NCBI RefSeq assembly: GCF_000218685.1
Contig: NW_006763299.1
Coordinates: 616,061 to 680,060, forward strand
Reading direction: 5' to 3'
From: Serpula lacrymans var. lacrymans S7.9
Lineage: Eukaryota > Basidiomycota > Agaricomycetes > Boletales > Serpulaceae
DNA: 64,000 nt
The notes under the pieces are model-generated. The model searched no databases. It saw only the letters and a list, made by a program, of their open reading frames with translations, and had not been told where the DNA came from. Shown one piece after another: positions 1-12,112 of the stretch (its first letter is position 1; every line of letters starts with the position of its first letter). The translations under genes and the position numbers were made by a program.

Positions 1-1
1 C

Positions 2-2992
2 GATTCAGACTCATCCCAGGGGTCAGACGGCGATATGGACTTTGATGGAATCGACCCAGTTGCCCGAGAAGAGCATTCATTATGGTCTGATCCTTACCAG
101 CGGAAAAGGCGTCGAAAGAACGGCAAGGAAGATGCGCTATATGGTGTATTTGGAGAGGATAGTGAAGATGAAGGCTTCAGGGGGAAGGGAAAAGGAAAAG
201 GTAGTCAAGAGAAAAGAAGTGATTGGACGAAAGCCCCTTCTTTTGTGGCTGGAGACAAGGTAGACCTGGACAAATCGATGGACACAGAGGCAGGGGCGGA
301 AAACATTGATGGCGAGAATGCCGTAGAGTCCAGTGGTGATGAATCCGAGGAGGAGGAGGAGGAGGAGGAGGAGGAGGAGGAGGAGGCTGATGATAACAGC
401 GGCGATGAAGAGTCAGCAGAAGACGAACCATCGCGGCCACCATCTCCTCGTGTGCGAGTGGAAGAGGACGAGGAGGAAGAGATGGAAAGACCAAGGTTCG
501 GTGGAATAGGCTCAACAGGGTCAAAAACTGAAAACAAGTCCTCATTTTCTGCATTTACAAAAGGTGGTATAGGTTCTGCCCGTACAGCTCCAATCGCAAC
601 TCCTACACCAACTGTCGCGCAGGTTGCCGTAGAAGATTTACCTTCTACCTTTGGAAGCGCGCGAACGCAACGTTCATTTGTTCGCAGTGGATCTGCATCT
701 GCCAGCAAGCCAGCAACTCCTTTACCCGCCCATGAGCAGGCTCATTTTAGTAAAATTGGAGGTTCGTTCGGCGCTCGTATGCTAGCAAAGATGGGCTGGG
801 AAGCCGGAACTGGGCTGGGCACTACGGGTGAAGGCATAGTGATTCCTGTGGAGAGTAAGCTACGGCCGAAGGGCATGGGTATTGCATTCAAAGGCTTCAA
901 GGAAAAGACGGAGCAGTCTAAACTTGAGGCTAGGCGGCGTGGTGAAGTAGTAAGTGATGATGAAGAAGTAAAGCCGAGGAAGAAGAAAGGCGATCAACAG
1001 CAAAAGAAGTCCGATGCATGGAAGAGACCAAAGAAGGTCAAGGTCAAGGTGGAACACAAGACCTACGAGCAGATTGTTGCAGAAGCAGGCGAAGAGCCTG
1101 CTTCATCGAACATTGGACAGATTATTGACGCAACTGGTCGAACTGTACGTCGTTTGTATGAGCTTATGATCAATTTTATACTGACAACTTTTCTAGCCAC
1201 GTGAAGTTGCTTCCATCGCCGACATATCATTGTCATCCTGGACTCCATCCACCGATCCTACTCGAATACCGGAAGTTCGACATAACCTACGCCTCATTGC
1301 AGATGCGTGCAGAACCGATCTTGATGGCCTCGCACGCGAAGCTAAGGCACTGGAAGAACGGAAAAAATGGATTGTACAGGAAGATGCTCGCCTCAAAAAG
1401 AAAGTAGCAGACGAGGCAGACTGTATGTTTTTATCTCCGTTATCAATAGGCTTCTCTTACCCATGCGCGGTTTATACAGTAATTGCACGGATGCAACAAG
1501 TCACATTAGTGGTTGATGAGATTAATTCACAGGCAAAGGAGCTGGCCTCTGTCTACGAAGCATCCTTGGATGTCTTTTCGCCTCATTTCAGTAAATTGCT
1601 AACCCAGTTTGCACTCGAGTTCGATCAATATAAACTTGATGAGATCGTCGTGGCCGCTATCACCCCTATAGTCAGGCGAACGATAGCACAATGGAATCCT
1701 CTTCAAGATCCGTTCGGGCTCGTTTCGACTTTCCGGTCTTGGAAACAAGCACTCAAAGTTAACGTTGTTGACGAGACACCTAAAACACAGGTTGATATCT
1801 ATGGTGCAAGAGCTGCGCCACCGCCTATTCTGGTGGAGAAACCTATGACGCCCTTCGAGAGCCTCCTCTGGAATGTCTGGTTGCCTAAGATACGAACATG
1901 TATAAACAATGATTGGGAACCCACAGACCCCCATCCAGCAGTCAAACTGTATGAGACTTGGTCTACATTCTTACCGCCATTCGTACGGGACAACATGCTC
2001 GATCAGCTTATACTCCCCAAAGTCCACAAGGCAGTTGCTGATTGGAATCCCAGACGGGATTCGGTTTCTTTGCAGACACTTGTTTTTCCGTGGTTACCTC
2101 ACCTTGGTCTGCGGGTTGAAGACGTTATGGGAGATGCGAGAAGGAAAGTGAAATCGTTGCTCAGATCTTGGACAGCTAAGGACGAGGTACCGAAGGATCT
2201 CGGCGTTTGGAGAGAGGTAAGCATCGTGATCGCCACGAGTGGGCTGTGACTTATATTATTATCGCCTAGGTGTTTGATCCCACTGACTGGGATAACATGA
2301 TACTCAAGAACGTCATACCTAAACTTGGAGCACTTCTTCGGGATGAATTCCGCATTAATCCCCGAAACCAAGACATGAAACCTCTGGAACGTGTCATATC
2401 ATGGACCAATCTTATTCGCCCATCCATATTCTCCCAGCTCCTCGAGTCCGAGTTTTTCCCCAAGTGGCTAGACGTCCTTCACATTTGGCTCATACAGCCC
2501 AAAGTCAGCTTCGAAGAAGTAGCACAATGGTATTCATTCTGGAAAGGATCATTCCCTGAGAGTGTACAGACTATGCCTGATGTCGCTCGTGGGTTTACAC
2601 GTGGGCTTCAGCTGATGAACAAGGCCATCGAACTGGGTCCTGATGCACCGACAAAGTTGCCGCGCCCAGACCTGCGTGCAGAGCAAGTGGCAGCCAGTGC
2701 TGCCGCCGCCGCCAAACACAGCACTCCGCCAGTCATTGCACGGCCTGCCCGCGTACAGGAAATTACCTTCCGCTCCATCGTCGAGGACTTTGCCTCGTTG
2801 CACAATTTGCTGTTCATGCCTGCTGGTCGTGCCCACGAGAAGTCTAGGATGCCGCTTTTCCGGGTATCATCGACTGTAGGTGGAAAAGGCGGATTACTGG
2901 TCTATATTCAGGATGATGCGGTTTGGGCTCCTGATGGTGATGAATATCGCGCGATCACACTGGAGGACATGGTATTGAGGGCAAATCGATGA
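2..2992 (+). CDS. TFIP11: G-patch/GCFC splicing factor, TFIP11/Ntr1 family (5' partial)
   Basis: Spliceosome disassembly factor of the TFIP11/Ntr1 (Spp382) family, which in other eukaryotes activates the DEAH helicase Prp43 on the intron-lariat spliceosome in the nucleus. The N-terminus is acidic and serine-rich with a long glutamate run (about bases 347-386). The G-patch follows at about 755-905 (FGARMLAKMGWEAGTGLG, then a KGMGIAFKGFKE end), then a lysine-rich linker and a long GCFC-type C-terminal domain (WNPLQDPFGL, WLPHLGLRVEDV, FDPTDWDNMILKNVIPKLG). Introns read as about 1145-1196, 1423-1479 and 2217-2269. The stop is TGA at 2990-2992. The first visible ATG is at 35, but the same frame is open from base 2 with an acidic Ser/Asp stretch, as expected just inside this family's N-terminus, so the true start probably lies off the window. 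Confidence 0.9.
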
Positions 2993-3440
2993 ATCCATTT
3001 CATGATTATCAGGGTCTACTGTGTTTGCACGGTCCGTGGCTCTTTCTGGTGGCGACCTGACTACTTCCTGGGTAGATTTTCAGATATGTAATATAATCTT
3101 AGGCACACGATTGTTTGATAGAATTCACGAACTCGAGAAGACGCGGTGACACGATGTGGAAGCAGAATAATGCTGATTTCTGGCTATCATGAAAACGTCA
3201 CGTGATGAGTCCCCTTTGCTTCGAGGCAAATGCTTCCGAGACTCTGTGGCTGGCAAGGAATCATTACCGCTACCTTTGTAGCCTCTGGATGCTTGCTTTT
3301 TGGAGCACTGTTCTGTTCTCTTTGGGATAGCTTACGCACGACTGGGACGATAAGCGCTATACGAACTCAGAAACCTCTTTGACGTGACTGGGAGCATTCG
3401 GCACTCTGGAGGCCATCCATCGTGCTTTTCACCGTCTACA
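2993..3440. other. Intergenic region between TFIP11-like and WD40 genes
   Basis: About 450 bases separate the stop of the splicing factor from the ATG of the next gene on the same strand. It should hold the 3' end of one gene and the promoter of the next. I see no open frame, RNA gene or clear repeat. Confidence 0.5.
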
Positions 3441-6400
3441 ATGCCGCCTAGCCCTATTAAAGCAGAGTCTCTGATCATTGACGTCGACTCCTTCACGTCT
3501 GAAATCGAATATATCTGTACCAAGCCCGCAGTTATCACCTTGGATGGCAACGAAGACCCATCGCGTGTTGCCTCGTCCTCGAGGCTGCAGCCACTCCCAA
3601 AAGTAGCTCGGTGCGTGCGCGTGCTGTTATCATAGCTCAGCTGCTTCATTTCAGTCGGAGTATGCGTCGTGCTGACTGAACGTGTCAAGCGTAAGGCCCT
3701 CTTCTGCATATGGTGTCCCCCATTCGAGTCTACGAAGTTTCATGGACGAGTCATCTCATGTATGCTTGTGTATTTGCCCTCCGTTGCTCAGCGGCACTGA
3801 TCAATCTTCCAGTTACGAAAACGCAATGCGCATAGCGCGCATTTTGAAAATCCACCTGGCAAGATCCCCGCGACAATTGCAAACTATGCAAAACTCCATG
3901 CTCCACCGAACCGTCTCGACCTCAAGAGGAAACAACCAGATTATGGAGATGTCATTAATCTGTGCAGTGATAGCGAGGATGAGACTCATTACATAAAAGT
4001 GTGCATATAGTTGAACTTTCTCTTGCACGACAGTTCTGACATGGAGACGAGAGAAGAAACCCAGATGGCAAACTCCAGTTGACGACGACTCGGAACGCAA
4101 AGTAATGCATGACTGCAATGATGGCAAGAGCGCCCGTTTCCTCGCAGAGTCTTCTGAAGACTCGACAATGCCAACCGACCCCGTAGATTCTAGCGACTCT
4201 GAGGAAGAATACTTGCTCTACATGGCCTCACTCACCTTGTCTGAGGAGAAAAACGTCAGTTTCAACCAAAAGGTCGTCACCCTCATCATCTGACCTTCGT
4301 CCGCTATATAGTGGGTGCCGATGAAACGACGTGAAGTAGAGAGTCCATGCCCCAATGAGAACCCTCCGGCTCCGCCGTCACCAGAAAGGCCGCCGCCCCA
4401 AAGGAGGCATGAAATGTATATCGATGATCCCACTGAATGGCCCGATAATATGCCCGAAGACTATCTTAACACACCGACTTGGAAAATTGTAAACCCCGGC
4501 TTCACTTTTTTTTCGTTGAGCTAGTACTAAAATTTTTGACGTCTCTAGCTAGAAGTATCGAAACGCATGCGCCGCCCCAAGCCTCCGCGGCCTAGGATGC
4601 ACCCGACGGAAAGGATGCCAAATCCTTCTCCGTGGACCTATCTATCGCGACGCCTACACGACCTTTTCAAAGACAAGGCGTTCGACAAGTACGGGCTTGT
4701 GAGATCTTTCCACAAAGCATCCGGCTGTGAGTATTTGGAATCCGTGATTTGCTGGACATGGCTCTTTACCTTTACTACATCTTGTTGACGCTTTGTTTCA
4801 GCTATCAACAAGATTGCGCAGGCTCCCGGAGCAATAGTCGTTTGTTCCGCTGCACTGGGAGGACATACAGATGCATCCAGGGGTGACGGTACTACTGTCT
4901 GTGCCTGTACTGAATTATGTTCCTGACTGCACGACGCGATACAGAGCCAGTGGATCCTTATAACCGCGATGGTACCCTGTTATTCTCGCATAAGAAGCAA
5001 GGTAATATATCGAGTTTTTTTCGAAACGCTATCTAAAGTATTAATGACAATATAACCGATCAGAGCACGTACTCCGTGGACATTGTGCCTCGAGATCAGC
5101 AAATGGGAGTAAGTAGTAACCCGAAGAAGATGAATTTGGATTATTTTGACGTGTTTTTTTTTTTGATGAGATCTGGTCACAAAGTACTATACTGTGAACG
5201 ATGTTAAATTCGATCCTCAGTGGTACGTTCTCGATCCTCGACACACTATGGTATGTACTTACTGCAGATTAGCCACACGAGATTTCTTTCGACCGGAAAC
5301 GACTGTACCGTCCGATTGTGGGAATACGGTTCTGACAGCGAAGGACGCGAGGATTCGGACGCCCCTGATTCCTCTTCGCAAGTGGTGAAACTACTGAACA
5401 CGGGTGAGCTAGTACACCTTGGTTTTATCACTAATTAGATTATTTACATCTGCTTCTCAGTCAAACACATCGGAGTTCCGCTCGATCTCGTGTACAAGCC
5501 CGATGGTGGGGTGCTTGCGGTCACATGCCAAAATGGGTATGCCCTTTACTCTTTCCGTATGCTAATCAATTCCGCCTGATCGTTCTCTGTTTTAGAAAGA
5601 TCATCATTTATCCGTCTTTCCAGCCTTCTAGCCGGAAGAGCACTGCAGTGTTGAACGTCTCACCTGTGAATGTGACATGTCATGCGACGGGTGCGGTTGT
5701 GTGGGGCCGGGAGGCGACAGCTGCCTATCTGTTCGCATCTTCAGAGCCGCATAGGGAACAGGACCACCATGGATATCATCGCGCGTTTGACGTTGTCAAA
5801 CAGAAAGAGGCGTTCGTACTCGGTGCCAAGGAAGCAGGAGATGCGATGGCTATTGATGCTCGAGGTAAGTTATGCTGTGAACGTCCACATGGTCCGAAGC
5901 TGATGTTGATTGTCGCAGGTCAGAACCTTGCGCTGTTCACATGTGGCGAGGCTGGGTCGCATCCTGTTCGGATATACGACGTGCGACGAAAAACGGGACG
6001 GGCTACTAGCGAGATCGAGTTGCATGAGTTCCATCGAGCAGACGACCATGATGAGGTGAACTGTGCATCATTCAGTCCTGATGGGATTTTTCTGGCGGTG
6101 GGGCGGAGCGACAACACTCTGCATGTGTATGACTCGCGATACCTTGGTCGGGGACCGCTGTACCGCTTTTCGCACGAAGATCCGAATCAAGGAGTGGCAG
6201 GTAAGAGTTATGGAGTGGTAGAAGCACAGTGGATAATGGGGAGAGATAGATGTAAGCTGGGGCTTGTTTCGGGAGGGAATGACGGTGAGTGGCTCGATAG
6301 CTGGTGCTGGTGGAGTGCGAACTGACGGGCGTATAGGCTGCGTGCGGATGTGGGATGTGGGGGTTGCGTCTGGGGAGTACACGAATGGAAAAGCTGTGGC

Positions 6401-6593
6401 TGAGGTTGCGTATGATGTGGCGCACTTTACGCTGGGGGATCCATTCGCGGGAGAGAGGGGTCTGGTGGTGTGAGTAGTCTGTTGTTTGTGGAGATTGCAT
6501 GACTAATTTGTGCACAGAGGTGACTCTGGTGGACGAGTCTACGAGTTCGATCGACTGGATGGGTCTGGGCAGGCGTGGGACCGCGATCTATAG
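3441..6593 (+). CDS. WD40-repeat protein with long disordered N-terminus
   Basis: Multi-exon gene for a WD40 beta-propeller protein; I recognise no named orthologue. Exons that join in frame include 3441-3610, 3690-3759, 3813-3998, about 4034-4254, 4312-4488 and 4549-4726, then several more to the TAG at 6591-6593. The N-terminal part is acidic and proline-rich (INLCSDSEDE, SSDSEEEYLLYM). The propeller starts near 4800 with blades such as TRFLSTGNDCTVRLWEYG, VNCASFSPDGIFLAVGRSDN (about 6056-6115) and LGLVSGGNDGCVRMWDVG. The final exon ends GRVYEFDRLDGSGQ. The family usually works as a protein-interaction scaffold; nothing visible gives a specific partner. One junction (about 3998/4034) does not keep the frame with simple GT-AG sites, so that part of the model is uncertain. 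The existence of the gene and its WD40 nature are firm. Confidence 0.8.
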
Positions 6594-6873
6594 CGCATAT
6601 TGTAGATGACGTCTTCGCAATAGAGTGGTTGTTTTTACCTCAGAGTGTTCTCACGCTCGAATCGTCGGGTCGTGCCCAGTAAGGAAGGTCAGTTACTCAT
6701 TGTACTCCGCTCGAAACGCCGCGTCCGCTCAGACGTATTCGGGACTTGGCGGAGTCGAAGCCACAGAAGGTTCGACGATCCATTCTTAGCAAAGGTTAAT
6801 ATTACTCGAACGGTAAAGGTTTCAGGTTTATTACTTATATCGCCATGCTCGTGTGTCCCTCTGCTCCATCGCC
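6594..6873. promoter_or_regulatory. Intergenic/promoter region upstream of the bHLH-like gene
   Basis: About 280 bases between the WD40 stop and the next ATG on the same strand. They probably carry the terminator of the former and the promoter of the latter. There is a short AT-rich stretch just before the start (about 6790-6840) but no certain TATA box. Confidence 0.3.
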
Positions 6874-8109
6874 ATGTCCGTCTACCCATACAACCCATAC
6901 AAGGTCTGTCTCCCAGCCCATTCCCAGACTCGTGCTCACCGCCTCTCCCAGTCCGAAGACACTTCTTCGCCTTCCTCGTCTATTCCCGACTACCCAGACT
7001 CCGTCCAGCCCGTCTACTACCCCCAGGACATCTATCCGTACAACCCCGGCCCACTCTACCCGGATCCATCCACCCAGTCCCTGCAGTACCCAAATGTCCA
7101 CAATGACTTTGTTCCCACAGTCCCCGCCGACCAATACAGACAGCTGAGCACAGACATCCTCAACCCCTTCCACCACTTCCACGATCCCCAGGTCCTTTTC
7201 CCCACTCCAAGCGAACTTCTTGGTGGCATCAGCTCTCACCAGCATACCCAGTTGCAGCAGCAGCCCGACGACCACCTAGAGCACAATGACTGGCCCGACC
7301 CTGCTAACGCGGCTGTTCGCCGTAAACGACAGGGTCCCGACCAGAGCGAGCGCAAGTCAGAGTCTCAGCGCAAGACCCGCCAACGTGCCATGGCTGAGGA
7401 GCTTGGCTTCACTGCCACTGATCCGTGTGTCTCTTCTTTTATTCTTTTAAACCATGTTTGCCTAAGTATTCGACCGCAGCGACACTATCTCTTCTCATGA
7501 TAAAAAGAGGCACTACCTCGAATGTCTCGAACACTACGTCATGTATTTGCACGAACAGCTGAGGCTCGTTGGTACAGAGCCTTTCGCTTTCGAGCGCGTC
7601 TCTTCCTACCGCGGCCTAGGCAGCAGGTCCATCAGGGTGCGTACTGATTCAGCTTCAACGCCCTCCTCCTCGCCCTTCTTTGCTATGTTGTTATTTTAGT
7701 GGACTTTCCATACTTACACAGACCGTCGCTTCTCAGACTCTTCTCGTACACATGCAAAACAACGTCAAAGCACTCCATCTCCAGACCCTCGATCAGGAAC
7801 GCGTCGTATGTATCGTCGTCCACTAACCGTACTTTGGGCTTTTACCAACTTCTCCCCTCACAGTTTCTCGATTTGAGCGGTCAGGTCATTGCCTCCGGTC
7901 TGGCTGAACCGGACGGCATACAGCCCGCTTGGGAGGGACACGCCCAGAGTAATGACACCATACCTGGACCTGAGACGATGCTCGGGCATGGCGGGTTCCA
8001 CTCGCAAGTCACCGGACATGGTGAGCAGGGCGCGTATACGCTTCAAGGACCCTCGATGAATGCACCGATCGCTGCACCGGGAGCGTCTGGGTCGTACCTT
8101 CTTCCTTGA
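6874..8109 (+). CDS. Putative bHLH-like protein of an uncharacterised basidiomycete family
   Basis: Four exons join in frame: 6874-7424, 7480-7636, 7737-7805 and 7863-8109. The product is about 340 aa. The first 140 residues are rich in Pro, Tyr, Gln and Asp (YPYNPGPLYPDPSTQSLQYP), like a disordered activation region. A basic segment follows (RRKRQGPDQSERKSESQRKT), then a conserved-looking block crossing intron 1 (ISSHDKKRHYLECLEHYV, YLHEQLRLVG). This reads as a basic region plus two amphipathic helices, so a bHLH-type DNA-binding role is plausible but inferred. A Gly/Pro/His-rich tail ends at TGA 8107-8109. I recall similar hypothetical proteins in mushroom genomes but no studied member. The ATG at 6874 was chosen because it gives MSVYPYNPY directly in the long frame; an in-frame ATG at 6853 also exists. 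Confidence 0.7.
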
Positions 8110-8810
8110 TCTAGGTTTTCTCGCAAGCGAGCGAGAACATGGGGTTGACACAAGTGTGCCCATGACACATGGGCTTGTGCTGTATTTCATGTGTGTTTAT
8201 AATTACAAGTTGCATATTTGGACATCGTAGATCTTGGCGAACATATTTCTGATTGGTGGGACCGTGCTGCATGTATCACGATCTCATGTTCATAATACCA
8301 TCCTCTTGACCCCAAATTCTCACAGTATAAAAATAATTTGTGTACAACTGACTCTTATCATACACGCGTTTTTCATAAAGTGAACTTGGCATGATCAAAT
8401 ACGCAGCGTGTTCTGTCATTGCCAGCATAACCTTTTACTCTTTCATGTACGTATGCTGTACGGCGCATGTGCAAACGACCAAAGAAGCACCACAGATCCA
8501 AACCATAAAAGTAAACAGATCTCCCGCAAAGCAAAGCAAAAAAAAAGGGATAGAAAGCCGTAAATCTATATAGACGAGCACAATATGATATGTATTTGAG
8601 TATTACTATGAGTGCAATTGGGTTTGCGTATGTGTGATGAGTGGAGTGGGAGTGGGGAGTGTCCGACGCTGCGACATGGATAGGGATGGGAATATCCGCC
8701 CTGGTCCGAAAGGAGTTTGGGTGATGCGATGTAATAGGGGATGTGGTGAGAACGCGAAAGACGCCAGAGGAAAATGTCCATGGTGAGGGGATAGGGCTTT
8801 CGTCTGGTGC
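8110..8810. other. Convergent intergenic region with low-complexity A/G tracts
   Basis: About 700 bases between two convergent genes. It includes adenine-rich runs (about 8525-8550) and a GT/AG-rich stretch (8580-8760). Open frames here are short and without recognisable domains. I see no RNA gene. Confidence 0.4.
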
Positions 8811-10754
8811 TTAGAGATATGCGCGTGAAGACCTTCGCGCCATCTACAACAAGTTGATCAGTATGAATGGTCGTAAAGCAGACGCAGTGACTGAATGATG
8901 ACACAATATAAAGTATGCAGAAAAAAGCGAGGGCAGACACGTGAGGGGGAAAAAGACTTTTCGACTTACCTCCACAACCTTCCAACCACCAGTGAGCTCG
9001 TTCCCGAGCTCCTCCGCCACCCGCGTCACGACGGCTGCATACATACACTGCTCAACCTTGTCCTCAGCGCCCACAATGACTTCGCGCGTCTTTGCGTTGC
9101 GGAAGAGCAGGACTTCTTGAGTGGCGAACGTGATAACGAACACTGGGACGTTGTTCTCCAGAATCTTGCCATCAGATACCTAATCGTGTGCACGCAGCCA
9201 GTTCATATCACAGTAATGCAGTAATAGATGCATGAGCGGCAAGTTAATCATGGAGGTGATTGACCATGCTTACATCGACTTGTCGAATATCGAGGACTTT
9301 GCTGTCACTGATAAGTCCCTGTTTGAGGTATTGCTCCATCGTAGCCCACAGGACGTTATACGTCTACGCACACGATCCAATAAATACGGCATTTGGTGCG
9401 CATACATGAAGAGAACACTCACAGCTTCTCCACACCACGCCTTCAATGCTTCCTGGTCCGCACTCAGATACGCATCTACGACCTCAGGCACAATGTACTC
9501 TCTTAGCTCGCGCTCAAAGCCTTCCTTGTTGAATGCAGGATCGAGCGTGCGCATGAGCTTCGTCACCTGTGCCGTCTCGTTCTCGTCAAACCATGACCCT
9601 ACGGTGTCGGTGACAGAACGCATGGACGCGACAACCGGATTCTCAGACTCGTCGTAAGACTGCCGGAGAGAGACGAGGCGCCGGAGGAGGGGGTTGGTTT
9701 CCTTGAGCTTGTTCCATGCTTCTTGGCGTGGCGAATCTTTGTGAAGGACCATAGCTTGACCAGCTCTGAGAGGTTCATAAAATCACATTAGCACAAGCAT
9801 CGCAGTGAGTATTCATAATTAGATCAAATGAAGATATACATATACGTGGTGATCGTGTTGGTAGGTTGGAGGACTCACTCTGGGTTTTCTTCCACCGGTT
9901 TCACGCCAGTCCCCAAACCCCCGCCTTTGCCTGCTTTTGCGAGACGGACCTGTCTCCGCTTCCGCCGAGCCTCTTTTTCCTCGAACCCTGCGTGCTTTGC
10001 AGAACCGCTATCGTCGAGCGCATCGACGAGCGTTTCTGAAAGCGTTTTGTAGGCTGCTGTATTCCGTATGGGTTCCGTGGTGTGAGCGATCGTAGATGAG
10101 ACGGCGTTTGTTGCTTTTGAAATCTGCACCAGCGCAAAAAGTTAATGGATTAAATAACAAAGGAGAACTGAGACGCACTGCACGCATAAGCTCGCTCTCT
10201 TCCATCGTTTTGAGGGCTTCAGAGACGGCGTCCCCGACTTTGACACCTGTTTTTCGGAGCTCTTCAGCTGCAGCACGGAGCCGTGGGTTTTCTTTTATGC
10301 TCGAGGTCAGCTGCAAGAGAAAGGGTAGAAGGAGAGGTCAATATGACTATTCAAGCCAAACTGCAAGGCAGCCATAGAAAAAAACACCGACTCTTGCACG
10401 CTCATACGCCGCCCTTGCGCGTTTCATGGCCTCCGAGTCCTGGAGCTTATCCACGTCTCCCTGCAGCTGCTTGACATTGTCCTGCAGCTCCCTGTTTTTA
10501 CGCAGCTCCTCGCGCAAGACCTCGACGAATGTCTGGAATGGAGACTTTGGGAGGTCGTTGTTGCGGGGTGAGGAGGAGTGGAAGGGACGAGCGGTGGGAG
10601 GGGAGCGTGTATGGGGGAGCGGGGCTATCCGGAAGGGCGGGGGGAATGAGCGGGAAGAGGGAAGGACATGGGCGCGGGCAAGGACAGCACTGCGGAGGTG
10701 GCGGGGAAGCATCGTAGACAGCGACAGACAGCGTTCTCTAGCAAAACCAGACAT
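8811..10754 (-). CDS. TIM44: Mitochondrial import inner membrane translocase subunit TIM44
   Basis: Peripheral matrix-side subunit of the TIM23 complex that tethers mtHsp70 (PAM motor) to the import channel. The N-terminus is an Arg/Ser/Pro-rich presequence. A second in-frame Met at 10712 (MLPRHLRSAVLARAH) looks more like the natural import-signal start than the Met at 10754. Then come a helical, charged segment (FQTFVEVLREELRKNRELQD), a KENPRLRAAAEELRKTG block, and the C-terminal Tim44 domain (WFDENETAQVTKLMRTLDP, FERELREYIVPEVVDAYL, VPVFVITFATQEVLLFRN, VIVGAEDKVEQCMYAAVVTR). About seven exons. The last is tiny (8811-8843, ending MARRSSRAYL before TAA), after an intron at 8844-8969. It lies head-to-tail with the heme lyase gene, 163 bp away, another mitochondrial protein. 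Confidence 0.92.
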
Positions 10755-10917
10755 TCCTCAGGAAAATTATTTCAGTCACGTGGCCACAGCGGATATACAA
10801 CCCTCTCTTGCCGAACGGATGAAAATCATCAATGGCAAGTGCATTCAATAATGGCTGAGCGGTGTAATTAAGTAGCTATGCTGTCTATATAATACTCAAT
10901 ATCCTAGTGCATGTCGT

Positions 10918-11794
10918 CTACGAATCACGTCCTATTGGCCGCGAATTGTTTGTCTCGCGGAACGTAGACCATGCCTCCTCCGTAGCTACCGATATACGCT
11001 CTTTTACGCTACCAAAGCTGTCCAGCGCAGGTCGTACATCCAGTGAAAACACGGGCGCGCCATCTGACTGGGTTGGTGCGGAATAGTAGTCGATCACATA
11101 ACGAACCTCTTCCCCGGTTTTTGGACGGCGAACCACCCAGTCATGACGATCGAATGGCGGTTCAGCACTAAAGCCAAGTGGTAAATACTAATATATAATG
11201 TAAACGAAGCAAGGCGCATACTTGAATCGTGACGGGAGAAGCCAGCCAGCAAATAGCCAGAACCGTGCTTTTGGTGATATCTCCCCTGGTCGTCCCTTGA
11301 AGCGCGCAAGGTGGGGTTCTTCCTCACTTTCAAAAAAATGTTAAGCGGTGTCCTACTTCACTGATGAAAGAGACTCACGCTCCCGTCCTCTTCTCCCACT
11401 TGAGAACCTCCTGCCATGCCTGCTCGTTCAAAAAATTATGTATATCCACCATCGTCTCCACATGCTCCTCGGGCGTCTCCCATCCCTTGCGCACCAGTGC
11501 ATTGTAGAATTGCTGTGGCGACGGGTACTCCCACTTCGCAGCTGGGTCACGCGGGATGGACGACTCGGTGCGCTGCGTCGGCAACTCTAGCGACTGGTGT
11601 GGGGCGGGCGATTGGGAGAGGGTGGGCATTTGGTTGAGTGGGTTGAGCCCCGTAGCGGTGTGGTCGATGGGGCATTGTGGTTTGGATGAGGAGTCATGCT
11701 GGATCGGGCAACCTGAAGCGGCAAGTGTTTGGTGTTGGATGGGACAACTTGAAGGTGACTCGAGAGATTTTGGTGAGGACGTTGTTTGACCCAT
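10918..11794 (-). CDS. CYC3: Cytochrome c heme lyase (holocytochrome c synthase)
   Basis: Enzyme of the mitochondrial intermembrane space that attaches heme covalently to apocytochrome c (or c1). The product carries three Cys-Pro heme regulatory motifs near the N-terminus (SCPIQH, GCPIQHD, QCPIDH). The conserved lyase blocks follow: WEYPSPQQFYNALVRKGWET, HNFLNEQAWQEVLKWEKR, ARFKGRPGEISPKARFWLF, and DRHDWVVRRPKTGEEVRYVI followed by DYY. Three exons: 11379-11794, about 11220-11326, and a last exon ending at TAG 10918-10920. Length (about 250 aa) is normal for the family. Three CP motifs are more than the one or two I would expect, but their number varies among fungi. I cannot tell from sequence alone whether this is the c-type or c1-type lyase, or a dual one. 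Confidence 0.93.
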
Positions 11795-12112
11795 TTCTTA
11801 ATTTCTTACAGGTATAGTCTACGTCAGTTCGGACGTTGCAGGTCGGCGTCACAGAAAATCACACTTAGTCACGATTCCGTCACAGAAGCTAATTTAGGAC
11901 TCCGACAGGCAAAATGTTCAAGTCCATCTGCAAAGTACAAAATTTTCGCTTATGCTGAAGCGCATTTGCAATTGTGAACTTCCTGGCGGTATGCCATCCG
12001 ATAGGCTGGTTCAGAAGACATGTCCATTTCAGGTAGTCACCCAACTTGGGATAGTTGGATTGAAATTGTGAAGTATGATTAGATTGCTTGGGGCATAATA
12101 TTAATAAGATAC
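11795..12112. other. Intergenic region between CYC3 and the retroelement
   Basis: 318 bases holding the promoter of the minus-strand heme lyase gene and the left flank of the LTR element. It becomes AT-rich toward 12090-12110. No gene or RNA is visible. Confidence 0.4.

Noticed and set aside
205..708. Minus-strand Ser-rich 167-codon frame
   Set aside because: Antisense shadow of the GAG/acidic repeat region of the splicing factor, which has a recognisable protein on the plus strand.
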